A stretch of DNA of 19,929 nucleotides from JAKOQB01 sp036824465 (GTDB taxonomy: Bacteria > Pseudomonadota > Gammaproteobacteria > Burkholderiales > Burkholderiaceae_F). A program made the translations under genes and the position numbers. The stretch spans positions 1 through 19,929 of the forward strand of contig DAITAC010000077.1 of NCBI GenBank assembly GCA_036824465.1, given 5' to 3'. The stretch's first letter is position 1. Every line of letters starts with the position of its first letter. Under the pieces are notes generated by a model. It did not search any database. It was not told the origin of the DNA and saw nothing but the letters and a program-made list of their open reading frames with translations. This document shows positions 7,501 through 14,519 of the stretch, piece by piece.

Positions 7501-8154
7501 TCAGCGCGTCGCGCTGCTCGCACTGCGCTCAGCGGGCTTGGCACCCGCCTGAACGAGTTCGCGAAAGCGCTTGCGCTCTTCTTCGAAACGCTCGTTGATG
7601 CGCTTCATTTCCGCTTCCGTGTCGGCAATGACCTTTTCCTGCCCCTGGATCATCCCCGCATTCGTATCGTAGGCGCGCTTGAGTTTGTCCGGCTGCTCGC
7701 GCTTCGCAAAGAATTCGGCCTCGCCGTCGAGTTTCTTGCGTTCGCGCTGCAGGTCGTCCAGCCGCTTTCGGGCGCGATCGAGGATTGTGCGTCGATTCTC
7801 GACGGCACGGGCGCGCGCCTGCTCGATATCCTGCTCGACGGCGTAGGCTTCGAGCAGCGCCCGATCGCGTCGCGCCTGGTCGCGACGTCGGCCTTCTTCC
7901 TCCGCCTTGCGACGATCTTCCGCCGCCTTCTGCGCGCGCTGTTCGGCCGTCGGCGGCGGCTCGATCACGCGCCGCAGCGACCCGTCACTGCGCAGCTCCT
8001 TGATCGGACGGTCCGCACATTCCGGCGGCGGCCGATCCGACGTAATTGTCTTGCCTTTCGAATCAGTGCACATGAACAGATCGCCGGGTGCCGCCGTCGC
8101 AACGCTCGCACACGAAGCAAGTGTCGCAAGCACCAGGGCACGCAGGGTCCACAT
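7501..8154 (-). CDS. Secreted DUF4124-like coiled-coil protein
   Basis: Unknown function. From the ATG at 8154 the 217-residue product has a clear signal peptide (WTLRALVLATLASCASVATA, cleavage near ATA-APG). A short DUF4124-like segment follows, FMCTDSKGKTITSDRPPPEC, in which the two cysteines may pair. A long charged coiled coil of roughly residues 70-200, rich in Arg, Glu, Ala and Lys (EQRAQKAAEDRRKAEEEGRRR), makes up the rest. An alternative start at 8178, eight codons upstream, has a better Shine-Dalgarno (GGAG, 5 bases) and overlaps the pyrE end by 11 bases; either is possible. It lies directly downstream of pyrE on the same strand and is probably cotranscribed. A periplasmic location is likely. 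Confidence 0.8.
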   Translation of the reverse strand: MWTLRALVLATLASCASVATAAPGDLFMCTDSKGKTITSDRPPPECADRPIKELRSDGSLRRVIEPPPTAEQRAQKAAEDRRKAEEEGRRRDQARRDRALLEAYAVEQDIEQARARAVENRRTILDRARKRLDDLQRERKKLDGEAEFFAKREQPDKLKRAYDTNAGMIQGQEKVIADTEAEMKRINERFEEERKRFRELVQAGAKPAERSASSATR

Positions 8155-8167
8155 GTGAATCCGATGC

Positions 8168-8845
8168 TCAAACACCATAGCGACTCCGATACGACTGCAT
8201 CGCCGCCCGATACGGCTGTGCCGGCCCGGCCAGGGGCGAGCCGGAATCCAGGAATTCAATGAGATCGTTGAAATCTGCGATCGCGACGATCGGCACGCCG
8301 AACGCTTGTTCAAACGCCTGGACCGCCGACATCGATGACAGCCTGTCGTCGGCTCCGGTCCGCTCGCGCCGGTCCAGCGCGATCAACACGCCCGCCGGCT
8401 CGGCGCCCAGCGAACGGATCAGCTGTACGGATTCGCGCTTGGCGAGGCCCTCGGTGATCACGTCGTCGACGATCATCACGCGGCCAGCCAGCGGCGTGCC
8501 GACGATCACGCCGCCCTCGCCGTGGTCCTTGGCTTCCTTGCGATTGAATGCGAATCCCATGTCGTGACCGAGCTCGGCGAGCGCGATGGCGGTGCTCGAC
8601 GCAAGCGTGATGCCTTTGTATGCAGGGCCGAACAGCATGTCGAAGTTGACACGTCCTGCCGCCTGCGCTGCCAGCAGCGTCTGCGCGTAAAAACGCGCCA
8701 GCCGCCCCAGGGTGGAGCCGCGGGAAAACAGCCCCGCATTGAAGAAGTACGGTGACTTGCGGCCCGCCTTCGTCGTGAATTCGCCGAAGCGCAGCACACC
8801 CGATTGAAGGGCGAACTCGATGAATTGTCGGCGCAGAGGGTCCAT
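8168..8845 (-). CDS. pyrE: Orotate phosphoribosyltransferase
   Basis: Fifth step of de novo pyrimidine synthesis: orotate + PRPP to OMP. The 225-residue product has the catalytic loop FNRKEAKDHGEGG with its conserved Lys and His residues, an N-terminal region like GEFTTKAGRKSPYFFNAGLF, and the PRPP motif VMIVDDVITEGLAKRES. In the enterobacterial enzyme the PRPP loop reads DDVITAGTAIRES; here Ala-Thr are replaced by Glu and Leu, so the usual phosphate-binding Thr is missing. I start at the ATG at 8845 (MDPLRRQFIEFALQ), the family start, rather than the upstream ATG at 8881. A TTGACA lies at 8876-8881 on the minus strand, but no good -10 follows. It is divergent from exonuclease III. Confidence 0.95.
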   Translation of the reverse strand: MDPLRRQFIEFALQSGVLRFGEFTTKAGRKSPYFFNAGLFSRGSTLGRLARFYAQTLLAAQAAGRVNFDMLFGPAYKGITLASSTAIALAELGHDMGFAFNRKEAKDHGEGGVIVGTPLAGRVMIVDDVITEGLAKRESVQLIRSLGAEPAGVLIALDRRERTGADDRLSSMSAVQAFEQAFGVPIVAIADFNDLIEFLDSGSPLAGPAQPYRAAMQSYRSRYGV

Positions 8846-8928
8846 GATGAAACGTTTGTGAATGCGCGCGGATTGTGTCAAAAAACCGCTATCGTGGGCG
8901 TCGATCGATCGCCCTAATCCCTCCCGCC

Positions 8929-9705
8929 ATGTTTCGCATCATCACCCTGAACGCCAACGGCATCCGCTCCGCGGCCACCAAGGGCCTGTTTCGCTGGATC
9001 AAGCGCGCCGATCCAGACGTGCTGTGCCTGCAGGAGGTCAAGGCGAACGAGGAAGAGATCCCGGAGGAGTACCGCTACCACGACAGCCTGAAGAGTTTCT
9101 TCTACTGCGCAAAGAAGAAGGGCTACGCGGGCACGGCGCTGTATGCAAAGAAGAATCCGCGCCGGATCCAGTTCGGCTTCGGGGTGCAGGAGTTCGATGA
9201 TGAGGGCCGCTACATCGAAGCGGAGTTCGCCAGCGTCACGGTGGTCTCGGTCTACTTTCCGTCCGGCTCGGCAGGCCCCGAACGACAGGCATCGAAGGAT
9301 CGCTTCCTCGCCGCTTTTCATCCGCACCTGCAGAAGCTGCGGGCCAGCGGCCGCGAAGTCATCTTCTGCGGTGACGTCAACATCGCACACAAGGAAATCG
9401 ATCTGAAGAACTGGCGTTCGAATCAGAAGAACTCCGGCTTTCTGCCCCATGAGCGCGTGTGGCTCACCGAAGTGTTCGACGAGCAGGGCTGGGTCGATGT
9501 GTTTCGACGACTTGATTCGCGCCCCGAGCAGTACACGTGGTGGAGCAATCGCGGCCAGGCGTGGGCGAAGAATGTCGGGTGGCGGATCGATTATCAGATT
9601 GCCACGCCCGCCGTCGCATCAAAGGCGAAGACGGTCGAGATCTATAAGAAGCAGCGATTCAGCGATCATGCGCCGCTGATCATCGACTACAGCGGGCGAC
9701 TATGA
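8929..9705 (+). CDS. xth: Exodeoxyribonuclease III (AP endonuclease family)
   Basis: Mg-dependent 3'-5' exonuclease and AP endonuclease of base excision repair. The 258-residue product begins MFRIITLNANGIRSA. It has the family metal and catalytic residues: N8, E36 (LQEVKA), the YFPSG block, D149/N151 (GDVNIAH) and D246/H247 (SDHAPL). The frame opens at 8875, but the ATG at 8929 gives the family N-terminus. The gap to divergent pyrE is 83 bases. The TGA stop (9703-9705) is the first base triplet touching a heptamer array at 9705-9739. The symbol is given at family level; it could be xthA or exoA by local naming. Confidence 0.95.
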   Translation: MFRIITLNANGIRSAATKGLFRWIKRADPDVLCLQEVKANEEEIPEEYRYHDSLKSFFYCAKKKGYAGTALYAKKNPRRIQFGFGVQEFDDEGRYIEAEFASVTVVSVYFPSGSAGPERQASKDRFLAAFHPHLQKLRASGREVIFCGDVNIAHKEIDLKNWRSNQKNSGFLPHERVWLTEVFDEQGWVDVFRRLDSRPEQYTWWSNRGQAWAKNVGWRIDYQIATPAVASKAKTVEIYKKQRFSDHAPLIIDYSGRL

Positions 9706-9783
9706 GTGACGAATAGCGAGTGACGAGTATCGCAATCGCGCATCGACCCACGATTCGTTACTCGTCACTGGCGACTCGCGACT
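9705..9783. repeat. Heptamer-array inverted repeat between exonuclease III and M48 genes
   Basis: Left arm heptamers: AGTGACG (9705-9711), AATAGCG (9712-9718), AGTGACG (9719-9725), AGTATCG (9726-9732), then a degenerate unit. Right arm, plus strand: CACGATT (9749-9755), CGTTACT (9756-9762), CGTCACT (9763-9769), GGCGACT (9770-9776), CGCGACT (9777-9783). Inverted pairing of 9719-9738 with 9751-9769 gives 18 of 19 pairs with one bulged C, closed by a 12-base loop (9739-9750). The outer heptamers pair less well. The stop codons of both convergent genes (9703-9705 and 9765-9767) touch or fall inside the array, so it fills the intergenic space. No U-tract follows either side. Confidence 0.85.
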
Positions 9784-10583
9784 GCATTTACATACAGCGG
9801 CAGCACACGCGGCAGGTTGGCCTCGATCTGGCGGATGCGCTCGGTATGTCCGGGATGCGTGGACAGGAATTGCGGCGGCTGGCCGCTGCCAACGGCAGCC
9901 ATCTTCTTCCACAGGCTGACCGCCGCGCGCGGATCAAACCCGGCGCGCGCGGCCAGCTCGATGCCAACCAGGTCGGCATCCGTTTCATGGCTGCGCGAAT
10001 AGGGCAACGTGATCGCCAGGTCCGCCGCCTGCGCCAGCGCGTTGGCGCCGACGTTGCTCAGACCGAAGTACGCCGCGGCGAGGTTGATGCCGACATTCTT
10101 CATCACCGCCTCGCTCATGCGCGCACGGCCGTGTTCGAGCAGCGCGTGCGCGATCTCGTGCCCCATCACGGCCGCGAGTTCATCGTCGGTGAGTTTGAGC
10201 CGTTCAATGATGCCGTCGAACACCACGATCTTGCCGCCCGGCATGCAGAACGCGTTGACGGCGGGCGCGTCGATCACGTTGACCTCCCATGGCCACTGCG
10301 CCGCCCGCGCGTTGAATCGTGCGCCCTGCGGAATCAACCGCGCTGCGACCGCTCGCACGCGCGCCACTGCCGGCGCGTTTGCATTCAGCACCCCTTTTGC
10401 GGCGGCCTGCTGCTTGAGTTGCGCATACTGCTGGGCAGCGCTCTGGTTGACCGCTGCTTCCGGCACCAGCATCAGGCGCGGCTTGCGCACCTGCACGCCG
10501 GAATCCGGTGTGGACTGTGTTCCCTGCGCCGGCACGCCTGCCGCCAACAGGGTTGCAAGCAAGATCGCCACATCCAACCGCAT
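9765..10583 (-). CDS. M48-family zinc metalloprotease, exported
   Basis: Predicted periplasmic or membrane-associated zinc protease of the M48 family (relatives include LoiP and BepA), likely in envelope protein quality control. The 272-residue product has a signal peptide of about 20 residues (MRLDVAILLATLLAAGVPAQ). The catalytic HEIAH motif is at 142-146 (MGHEIAHALLEHGRARM), the third zinc ligand E200 lies in ETDADLVG, and NAFCMPGGKIVVFDGI is the typical upstream block. A consensus GGAGG (10589-10593) lies 5 bases before the ATG at 10583, which decides this start over the ATG at 10595. The last residues (AVASRQ) and the stop codon come from the heptamer array, so the C-terminus may have been altered by it. 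Substrate unknown. Confidence 0.92.
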   Translation of the reverse strand: MRLDVAILLATLLAAGVPAQGTQSTPDSGVQVRKPRLMLVPEAAVNQSAAQQYAQLKQQAAAKGVLNANAPAVARVRAVAARLIPQGARFNARAAQWPWEVNVIDAPAVNAFCMPGGKIVVFDGIIERLKLTDDELAAVMGHEIAHALLEHGRARMSEAVMKNVGINLAAAYFGLSNVGANALAQAADLAITLPYSRSHETDADLVGIELAARAGFDPRAAVSLWKKMAAVGSGQPPQFLSTHPGHTERIRQIEANLPRVLPLYVNAVASRQ

Positions 10584-10688
10584 CGGCACCTCCATCGAAG
10601 GGACGCGAGCTTAGAACCTGTCTCAGAATCCCGCCCGCTACACTGGCTCTCAATCTATGGCCGATCCGATCCAACGCAAGCGCACGTA

Positions 10689-12122
10689 GTGGCGAACCCC
10701 GCAACGGAAACCATCGCGCCCACCGCGGAGTCACCCGAGCGCGGTCCGCGCGCGTGGCTGCGGGCGATGCGCGTGTATCGCGAGCCCGCGGTGCTGCGCA
10801 TGCTGTTCCTGGGTTTCTCCGCCGGACTGCCGCTATTGCTGGTCTTCGGCACGCTTTCGTTCTGGCTGCGCGAAGCAGGGATCGATCGCACCACGATCGG
10901 CTTCGTGAGCTGGGTTGCGCTCGCATATGCGTTCAAATGGGCGTGGGCGCCGCTGGTCGATCGTCTTCCGCTGCCGCTGCTGACGCGAACATTTGGCCGA
11001 AGACGCAGCTGGCTGCTGGCGTCGCAAATCATGGTGATCGCGAGCCTGGTCGGCATGGCGCTTACCGATCCGGCGCAGCATCTGCATCTGCTGGTGACAC
11101 TGGCGCTCGCCACGGCTTTCGCATCGGCCACGCAGGACATCGCACTCGACGCCTATCGAATCGAATCTGCCGCAGTCGAGAAGCAGGCTGCACTTGCCGC
11201 TGCCTACCAGACCGGCTATCGCGTTGCGATGATCTGGGCCGGCGCCGGTGCGCTCACGATCGCGGCGCGCTTCGACACCGGTGAGACGACGTACTCGTTC
11301 ACGGCCTGGACCATTGCCTATCTGGCGATGGCGGCATCGATGATCGTCGGCGTGATCACGACGCTGATTTCTCCCGAGCCGGCTCTGCGCGTCTCCGCCG
11401 ACACGCTGGCGCGCGAGCGCGCGGCCGCCGCGCGGATCGCAGCACATTCGACTTCGCCGCGCCTGGCGCTGCTGCTCGCGTGGCTGCACGGCGCGGTGGT
11501 GAGTCCGTTCGCAGATTTTCTGCGCCGCTACCGCTGGCACGCGGTGCTGCTGCTGGCGCTGATCGCGACCTATCGCATCTCCGACATCGTGATGGGTGTG
11601 ATGGCCAATCCGTTCTACAAGGACATGGGCTTCACCAAGGACGAGGTCGCCGCGGTGTCGAAGGTCTACGGCGTGGTGATGACGCTCGCCGGCGCGTTCA
11701 TCGGCGGGGTGATCTCGCTGCGCATCGGTGTGTTGCGCACGCTCTTCCTCGGCGCCGTGTTGTCCGCTGCGAGCAACCTGCTGTTCGCGTGGCTCGCCAT
11801 GCGCGGGCACGACCTGACGTTCCTGATCTTTGCCATCTCGGCCGACAATCTTTCGGCCGGCATTGCCAGCAGCGCGTTCGTCGCTTATCTGTCGGGGCTG
11901 ACCAACATTGCGTACTCGGCCACGCAGTACGCCATGTTCTCGTCGATCATGCTGTTGCTGCCGAAGTATCTGGCGGGCTTTTCCGGCCTGGCGGTCGACA
12001 CATTCGGCTACGTCAACTTCTTCATCGGCACGACGCTGCTCGGCGTGCCGGTGCTGCTGCTGGTGTGGCTGGTGGGACGAGTCCAACCTGTTTCGCAGGA
12101 TCAGGGCTCGCCGTCCCAGTAG
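10689..12122 (+). CDS. AmpG-like MFS transporter
   Basis: Inner-membrane transporter of the AmpG/PAT group in the major facilitator superfamily. AmpG itself imports anhydro-muropeptides for cell-wall recycling. From the GTG at 10689 the product has 477 residues. It shows LRMLFLGFSAGLPLLLVFGTLSFWLREAGIDRTTIGF, AYAFKWAWAPLVDRLPLP, ATQDIALDAYRIE and YSATQYAMFSSIMLLLPKYLAG, all AmpG-like blocks, and about 12 hydrophobic segments. The open frame reaches back to 9720, but that part runs antisense through the M48 gene. An ATG at 10767 would remove the ARAWLRA region that appears shared by relatives, so GTG is preferred, with moderate confidence. The 3' end overlaps the convergent cupin gene by 22 bases. 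Confidence 0.9.
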   Translation: MANPATETIAPTAESPERGPRAWLRAMRVYREPAVLRMLFLGFSAGLPLLLVFGTLSFWLREAGIDRTTIGFVSWVALAYAFKWAWAPLVDRLPLPLLTRTFGRRRSWLLASQIMVIASLVGMALTDPAQHLHLLVTLALATAFASATQDIALDAYRIESAAVEKQAALAAAYQTGYRVAMIWAGAGALTIAARFDTGETTYSFTAWTIAYLAMAASMIVGVITTLISPEPALRVSADTLARERAAAARIAAHSTSPRLALLLAWLHGAVVSPFADFLRRYRWHAVLLLALIATYRISDIVMGVMANPFYKDMGFTKDEVAAVSKVYGVVMTLAGAFIGGVISLRIGVLRTLFLGAVLSAASNLLFAWLAMRGHDLTFLIFAISADNLSAGIASSAFVAYLSGLTNIAYSATQYAMFSSIMLLLPKYLAGFSGLAVDTFGYVNFFIGTTLLGVPVLLLVWLVGRVQPVSQDQGSPSQ

Positions 12123-12604
12123 TCGAGGTCGGTGTCCACGCGATGCATGCGATGGCCGGCAACGGTCCCGCGCTTGTCGCCGGTGTAGACGCCGTACTTG
12201 CCTGAATCGGGGTACTCGCAGACCTCGGGACGTCTTTGCGTGCTGATCGACAGGTAACGCAGCGGCGCATTCGACGTGTTGATGATCTGGTGCGGATACT
12301 CGGGCCCGGGCGGGATGTCGATCACATCGCCGGTTCGGATCGGGATACGCTCATCGGCCACGCGCAGCGTGCCTTCTCCTTCGAGGATCACGAACATCTC
12401 CTCCTCGGCGTAGTGGAAGTGATAAGGACAGGACATCCTGCCCGGCGCGAGGATGTCGTAGCCGGCGCCGAGGTCACGCGCCACGGTACCCGCGACGCGG
12501 GGCCCGATCACGCCGCCGCAGCGCGTGTCGTACAGGGGTTCCCGGGTGTAGCTTTCGAGCTCGACATCGTGGATGTTACGGACCAGTTTGTCGCGCAGGC
12601 TCAT
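12101..12604 (-). CDS. Cupin-domain protein of the met operon
   Basis: Small cupin protein of unknown reaction. The 167-residue product has one conserved cupin barrel: motif 1 CPYHFHYAEEEMFVILEGEG (HxH and a Glu as likely metal ligands, about residues 60-76) and motif 2 DIPPGPEYPHQIINTS, with His as the fourth ligand. The C-terminal tail RPEVCEYPDSGKYGVYTGD may cap the barrel. Its ATG is 4 bases after the metW stop, so it is very probably cotranscribed with metX-metW and thus under the SAM-II leader. It might act on a sulfur or sugar metabolite, but nothing in the sequence identifies a substrate. Its 3' end overlaps the AmpG-like gene on the other strand. Confidence 0.88.
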   Translation of the reverse strand: MSLRDKLVRNIHDVELESYTREPLYDTRCGGVIGPRVAGTVARDLGAGYDILAPGRMSCPYHFHYAEEEMFVILEGEGTLRVADERIPIRTGDVIDIPPGPEYPHQIINTSNAPLRYLSISTQRRPEVCEYPDSGKYGVYTGDKRGTVAGHRMHRVDTDLDYWDGEP

Positions 12605-12608
12605 CGTT

Positions 12609-13193
12609 TCACCTCATGTCAAAGCGGTACATCGCCAGGGTCGCACGCAGATTGGGCAGGACCGACACCAGCTGGCCCTCGACCAGCAGCGAACGATGCG
12701 TGATGCTGAAGCCGAGCTTGGCGGCGAGGATCTCGAAATCCTTCGGTGTGCACAGATGGATGTTCGGCGTGTCATACCACTGGTACGGAATCGTCTTCGT
12801 CACGGGCATGTGCCCGCCCAGCAGCGAGAGCGCATGGCGCCAGTGGCCGAAGTTCGGGAAGCTGACGATGCCGTGGCTTGCGACGCGCGACATGTCGCGC
12901 AACACGTCTTCGACGCGGTGCATCGCCTGCAGCGTCTGCGATAGCACGATGGTGTCGAACATGTCGTCGCTGAACATGCGCAGCCCGGCATCCAGGTCGG
13001 ACTGGATCACGTTGACGCGCCGCTTGATGCATTCGAGCACGTAGGCGTCGTCGATCTCTACCCCATAGCCGCGGCACTGCTGCTCGTCGCGCAGATGCGC
13101 CAGCAACGCGCCATCACCGCAGCCCAGATCGAGCACGCGCGTGCCCGGGACAATCCAGTTCGCGATCAGGCGCAGGTCGGGGCGCAGACTCAT
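12609..13193 (-). CDS. metW: MetW, methyltransferase-fold partner of MetX
   Basis: MetW proteins have a SAM-methyltransferase fold and are found next to metX in many proteobacteria, where they are needed for or support homoserine acylation. The 194-residue product begins MSLRPDLRLIANWIVPG and has motif I VLDLGCGDGALLAHL, GYGVEIDD, IQSDLDAGL and DTIVLSQTLQAMHRVEDVL. The C-terminal blocks VSFPNFGHWRHAL and PYQWYDTPNIHLCTPKDFE are typical of MetW. The ATG overlaps the metX stop (ATGA), indicating tight coupling. Length matches the family. Confidence 0.96.
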   Translation of the reverse strand: MSLRPDLRLIANWIVPGTRVLDLGCGDGALLAHLRDEQQCRGYGVEIDDAYVLECIKRRVNVIQSDLDAGLRMFSDDMFDTIVLSQTLQAMHRVEDVLRDMSRVASHGIVSFPNFGHWRHALSLLGGHMPVTKTIPYQWYDTPNIHLCTPKDFEILAAKLGFSITHRSLLVEGQLVSVLPNLRATLAMYRFDMR

Positions 13194-14329
13194 ATCCCGA
13201 CCTCGCGCCCGATGTTGTCGAAGTAGGCGGCGACTGCCGCGTGATAGCGCGGGTCATCGAGCAGGAACGCGTCATGCCCGTGCGGCGCATCGATCTCGGC
13301 ATAGGTGACGTCGCGGTCATTGGCGATCAGCGCCTCGACGATTTCGCGCGACCGCGCCGGCGTGAAGCGCCAGTCGGTGGTGAACGACGCGAGCAGGAAC
13401 TTCGCGGTGGCGGGGGCAAGCGCAAGCCGCAGGTTGCCGCCGGTCGTCCGGGCCGGATCAAAGTAGTCCAGTACACGCGTGATCAGCAGATACGTGTTGG
13501 CGTCGAAGTATTCGGCAAACTTGTCGCCCTGGTAGCGCAGGTAGCTTTCGATCTCGAACTCGATGCCGTAGCCGAAGGCGTAGTCATCGGCCTTCATCGC
13601 GCGGCCGAACTTTTCGGCCATGTCGTCGCCCGACAGGTAGGTGATGTGGCCGATCATCCGCGCCACGCGCAGGCCGCGCCGGGGCACCACCCCGCGCGCG
13701 TAGTAGTTGCCGCCGTGGAAGTCCGGATCGCCCTGGATTGCGGTGCGCGCCACGTCATTGAATGCGATGTTCTGCGCGCTGAGCTTCGGCGTGGTCGCGA
13801 TTGCCACGCAGTGCGCGATGCGTTGCGGGTAGCGGATCGACCAGCTCAGTGCCTGCATCCCGCCGAGCGAACCGCCCATGACCGCCGCCCAGCGTGCGAT
13901 ACCCAGTGCATCGGCCAGTCGCACCTGCGCGTCGACCCAGTCCTCGCAGGTCACGACGGGGAAACTGGCGCCATAGGGCTCTGCCGTCGCGGGATTGATC
14001 GACATCGGTCCGGTGGAACCGAAGCACGAACCGAGATTGTTGACGCCAATCACGAAGAAGCGGTTCGTGTCGACCGGCTTCCCCGGACCGACCATGTTGT
14101 CCCACCAGCCAATGTTCTTCGGCTGATCGGCGTAAACACCCGCGACGTGATGCGACGCGTTCAGCGCGTGGCAGATCAGCACCGCATTGCTGCGCGCGGC
14201 ATTCAGTTCGCCGTAGGTCTCGTACATCAGCGAGTAGCCGCCGATCTGCGCGCCGCTCGCGAGGCGCAGGGGTGTATCGAAGTGCATCGACTTCGGCGCC
14301 ACGATTCCGACGGATCCGATCTTCGACAT
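13190..14329 (-). CDS. metX: Homoserine O-acyltransferase MetX
   Basis: First committed step of methionine synthesis: acyl transfer to homoserine. The 379-residue product is an alpha/beta-hydrolase-fold enzyme with nucleophile S154 (GGSLGGMQAL), Asp at about 319 (TTDWRFTP) and H352 (PHGHDAFL). GPGKPVDTNRFFVIGVNNLGSCFGSTGP is a conserved block. Many proteobacterial MetX enzymes, annotated as acetyltransferases, use succinyl-CoA; the sequence alone, as read here, does not let me choose. The leader contains a SAM-II-type aptamer (14402-14470) and a terminator whose U-run ends only 14 bases before the ATG. Expression should therefore fall when SAM is abundant. First gene of metX-metW-cupin. Confidence 0.97.
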   Translation of the reverse strand: MSKIGSVGIVAPKSMHFDTPLRLASGAQIGGYSLMYETYGELNAARSNAVLICHALNASHHVAGVYADQPKNIGWWDNMVGPGKPVDTNRFFVIGVNNLGSCFGSTGPMSINPATAEPYGASFPVVTCEDWVDAQVRLADALGIARWAAVMGGSLGGMQALSWSIRYPQRIAHCVAIATTPKLSAQNIAFNDVARTAIQGDPDFHGGNYYARGVVPRRGLRVARMIGHITYLSGDDMAEKFGRAMKADDYAFGYGIEFEIESYLRYQGDKFAEYFDANTYLLITRVLDYFDPARTTGGNLRLALAPATAKFLLASFTTDWRFTPARSREIVEALIANDRDVTYAEIDAPHGHDAFLLDDPRYHAAVAAYFDNIGREVGI

Positions 14330-14343
14330 TCAGATGCACCAAC

Positions 14344-14376
14344 AAAAAAACCCGACAGGCGCTGCCTTGTCGGGTT
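14344..14376 (-). terminator. Intrinsic terminator in the metX leader (attenuator)
   Basis: On the minus strand AACCCGACA (14376-14368) pairs with TGTCGGGTT (14357-14349). The stem is extended by GGC/GCC inside the loop, and a run of U follows (14348-14344 plus the two in the stem). It lies between the SAM-II aptamer and the metX ATG, with only 14 bases left before the start codon, so no separate promoter fits after it. It therefore looks like the expression platform of the riboswitch, although it may also end read-through from ptsI. Confidence 0.85.
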
Positions 14377-14401
14377 CCGTGCGCGTCCGGCCTCAGGACA
14401 C

Positions 14402-14470
14402 GGATCTCTTTAGCGGAAAGCCGGCATGTTCTGCCGGCGCGCCCGCAAGCGGATCAACAAATCAGCGCGA
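14402..14470 (-). promoter_or_regulatory. SAM-II-type riboswitch aptamer upstream of metX
   Basis: Read on the minus strand, the leader contains TCGCGCTGATTTG (from 14470) and GCTTGCGGGCGCG, then GCTAAAG (ending at 14408). This matches the SAM-II (SAM_alpha) signature: a GCGC stem strand followed by TGATTT, a loop with CCG and TTGC, the returning GCGCG strand, and the invariant GCTAAA. P1 pairs CGCGC (14469-14465) with GCGCG (14442-14438). The pseudoknot pairs GCGG (14446-14443) with CCGC just before TAAA. An additional hairpin GCCGGC-7 bases-GCCGGC (14438-14420) sits between P1 and the 3' pseudoknot strand. Position before metX fits the known role of the class. Confidence 0.85.
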
Positions 14471-14479
14471 CGCGCGAAC

Positions 14480-14485
14480 ATTAAC
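14480..14485 (-). promoter_or_regulatory. Possible -10 element for the metX leader
   Basis: GTTAAT on the minus strand (4 of 6 to TATAAT) would place the transcription start near 14473, just before the SAM-II aptamer at 14470, which is where such a start is expected. No good -35 hexamer is present 16-18 bases upstream, so this is a weak call. Confidence 0.3.
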
Positions 14486-14519
14486 AGAGTCGATGCGCGT
14501 ATATGCACCGTCCCGCGCC

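Noticed and set aside
8853..8881. pyrE promoter with TTGACA at 8876-8881
   Set aside because: The -35 is perfect, but the best hexamer at 17-base spacing matches only 3 of 6 and would put the start almost at the ATG.
9720..10688. Long N-terminal extension of the AmpG-like frame
   Set aside because: It runs antisense through the whole M48 gene; family homology begins only after about 10740.
10657..10689. Ten-codon ORF (MADPIQRKRT) ending at the AmpG-like GTG
   Set aside because: Too short and without a ribosome site; likely chance, although a leader peptide cannot be fully excluded.
10833..12086. 417-codon minus-strand open frame opposite the AmpG-like gene
   Set aside because: Arg/His/Gln-rich shadow frame of a clear transporter gene.
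13241..14413. 390-codon plus-strand open frame opposite metX
   Set aside because: Antisense to a clear metX; composition is Arg/His/Val-rich low-information protein typical of GC-rich shadow frames.
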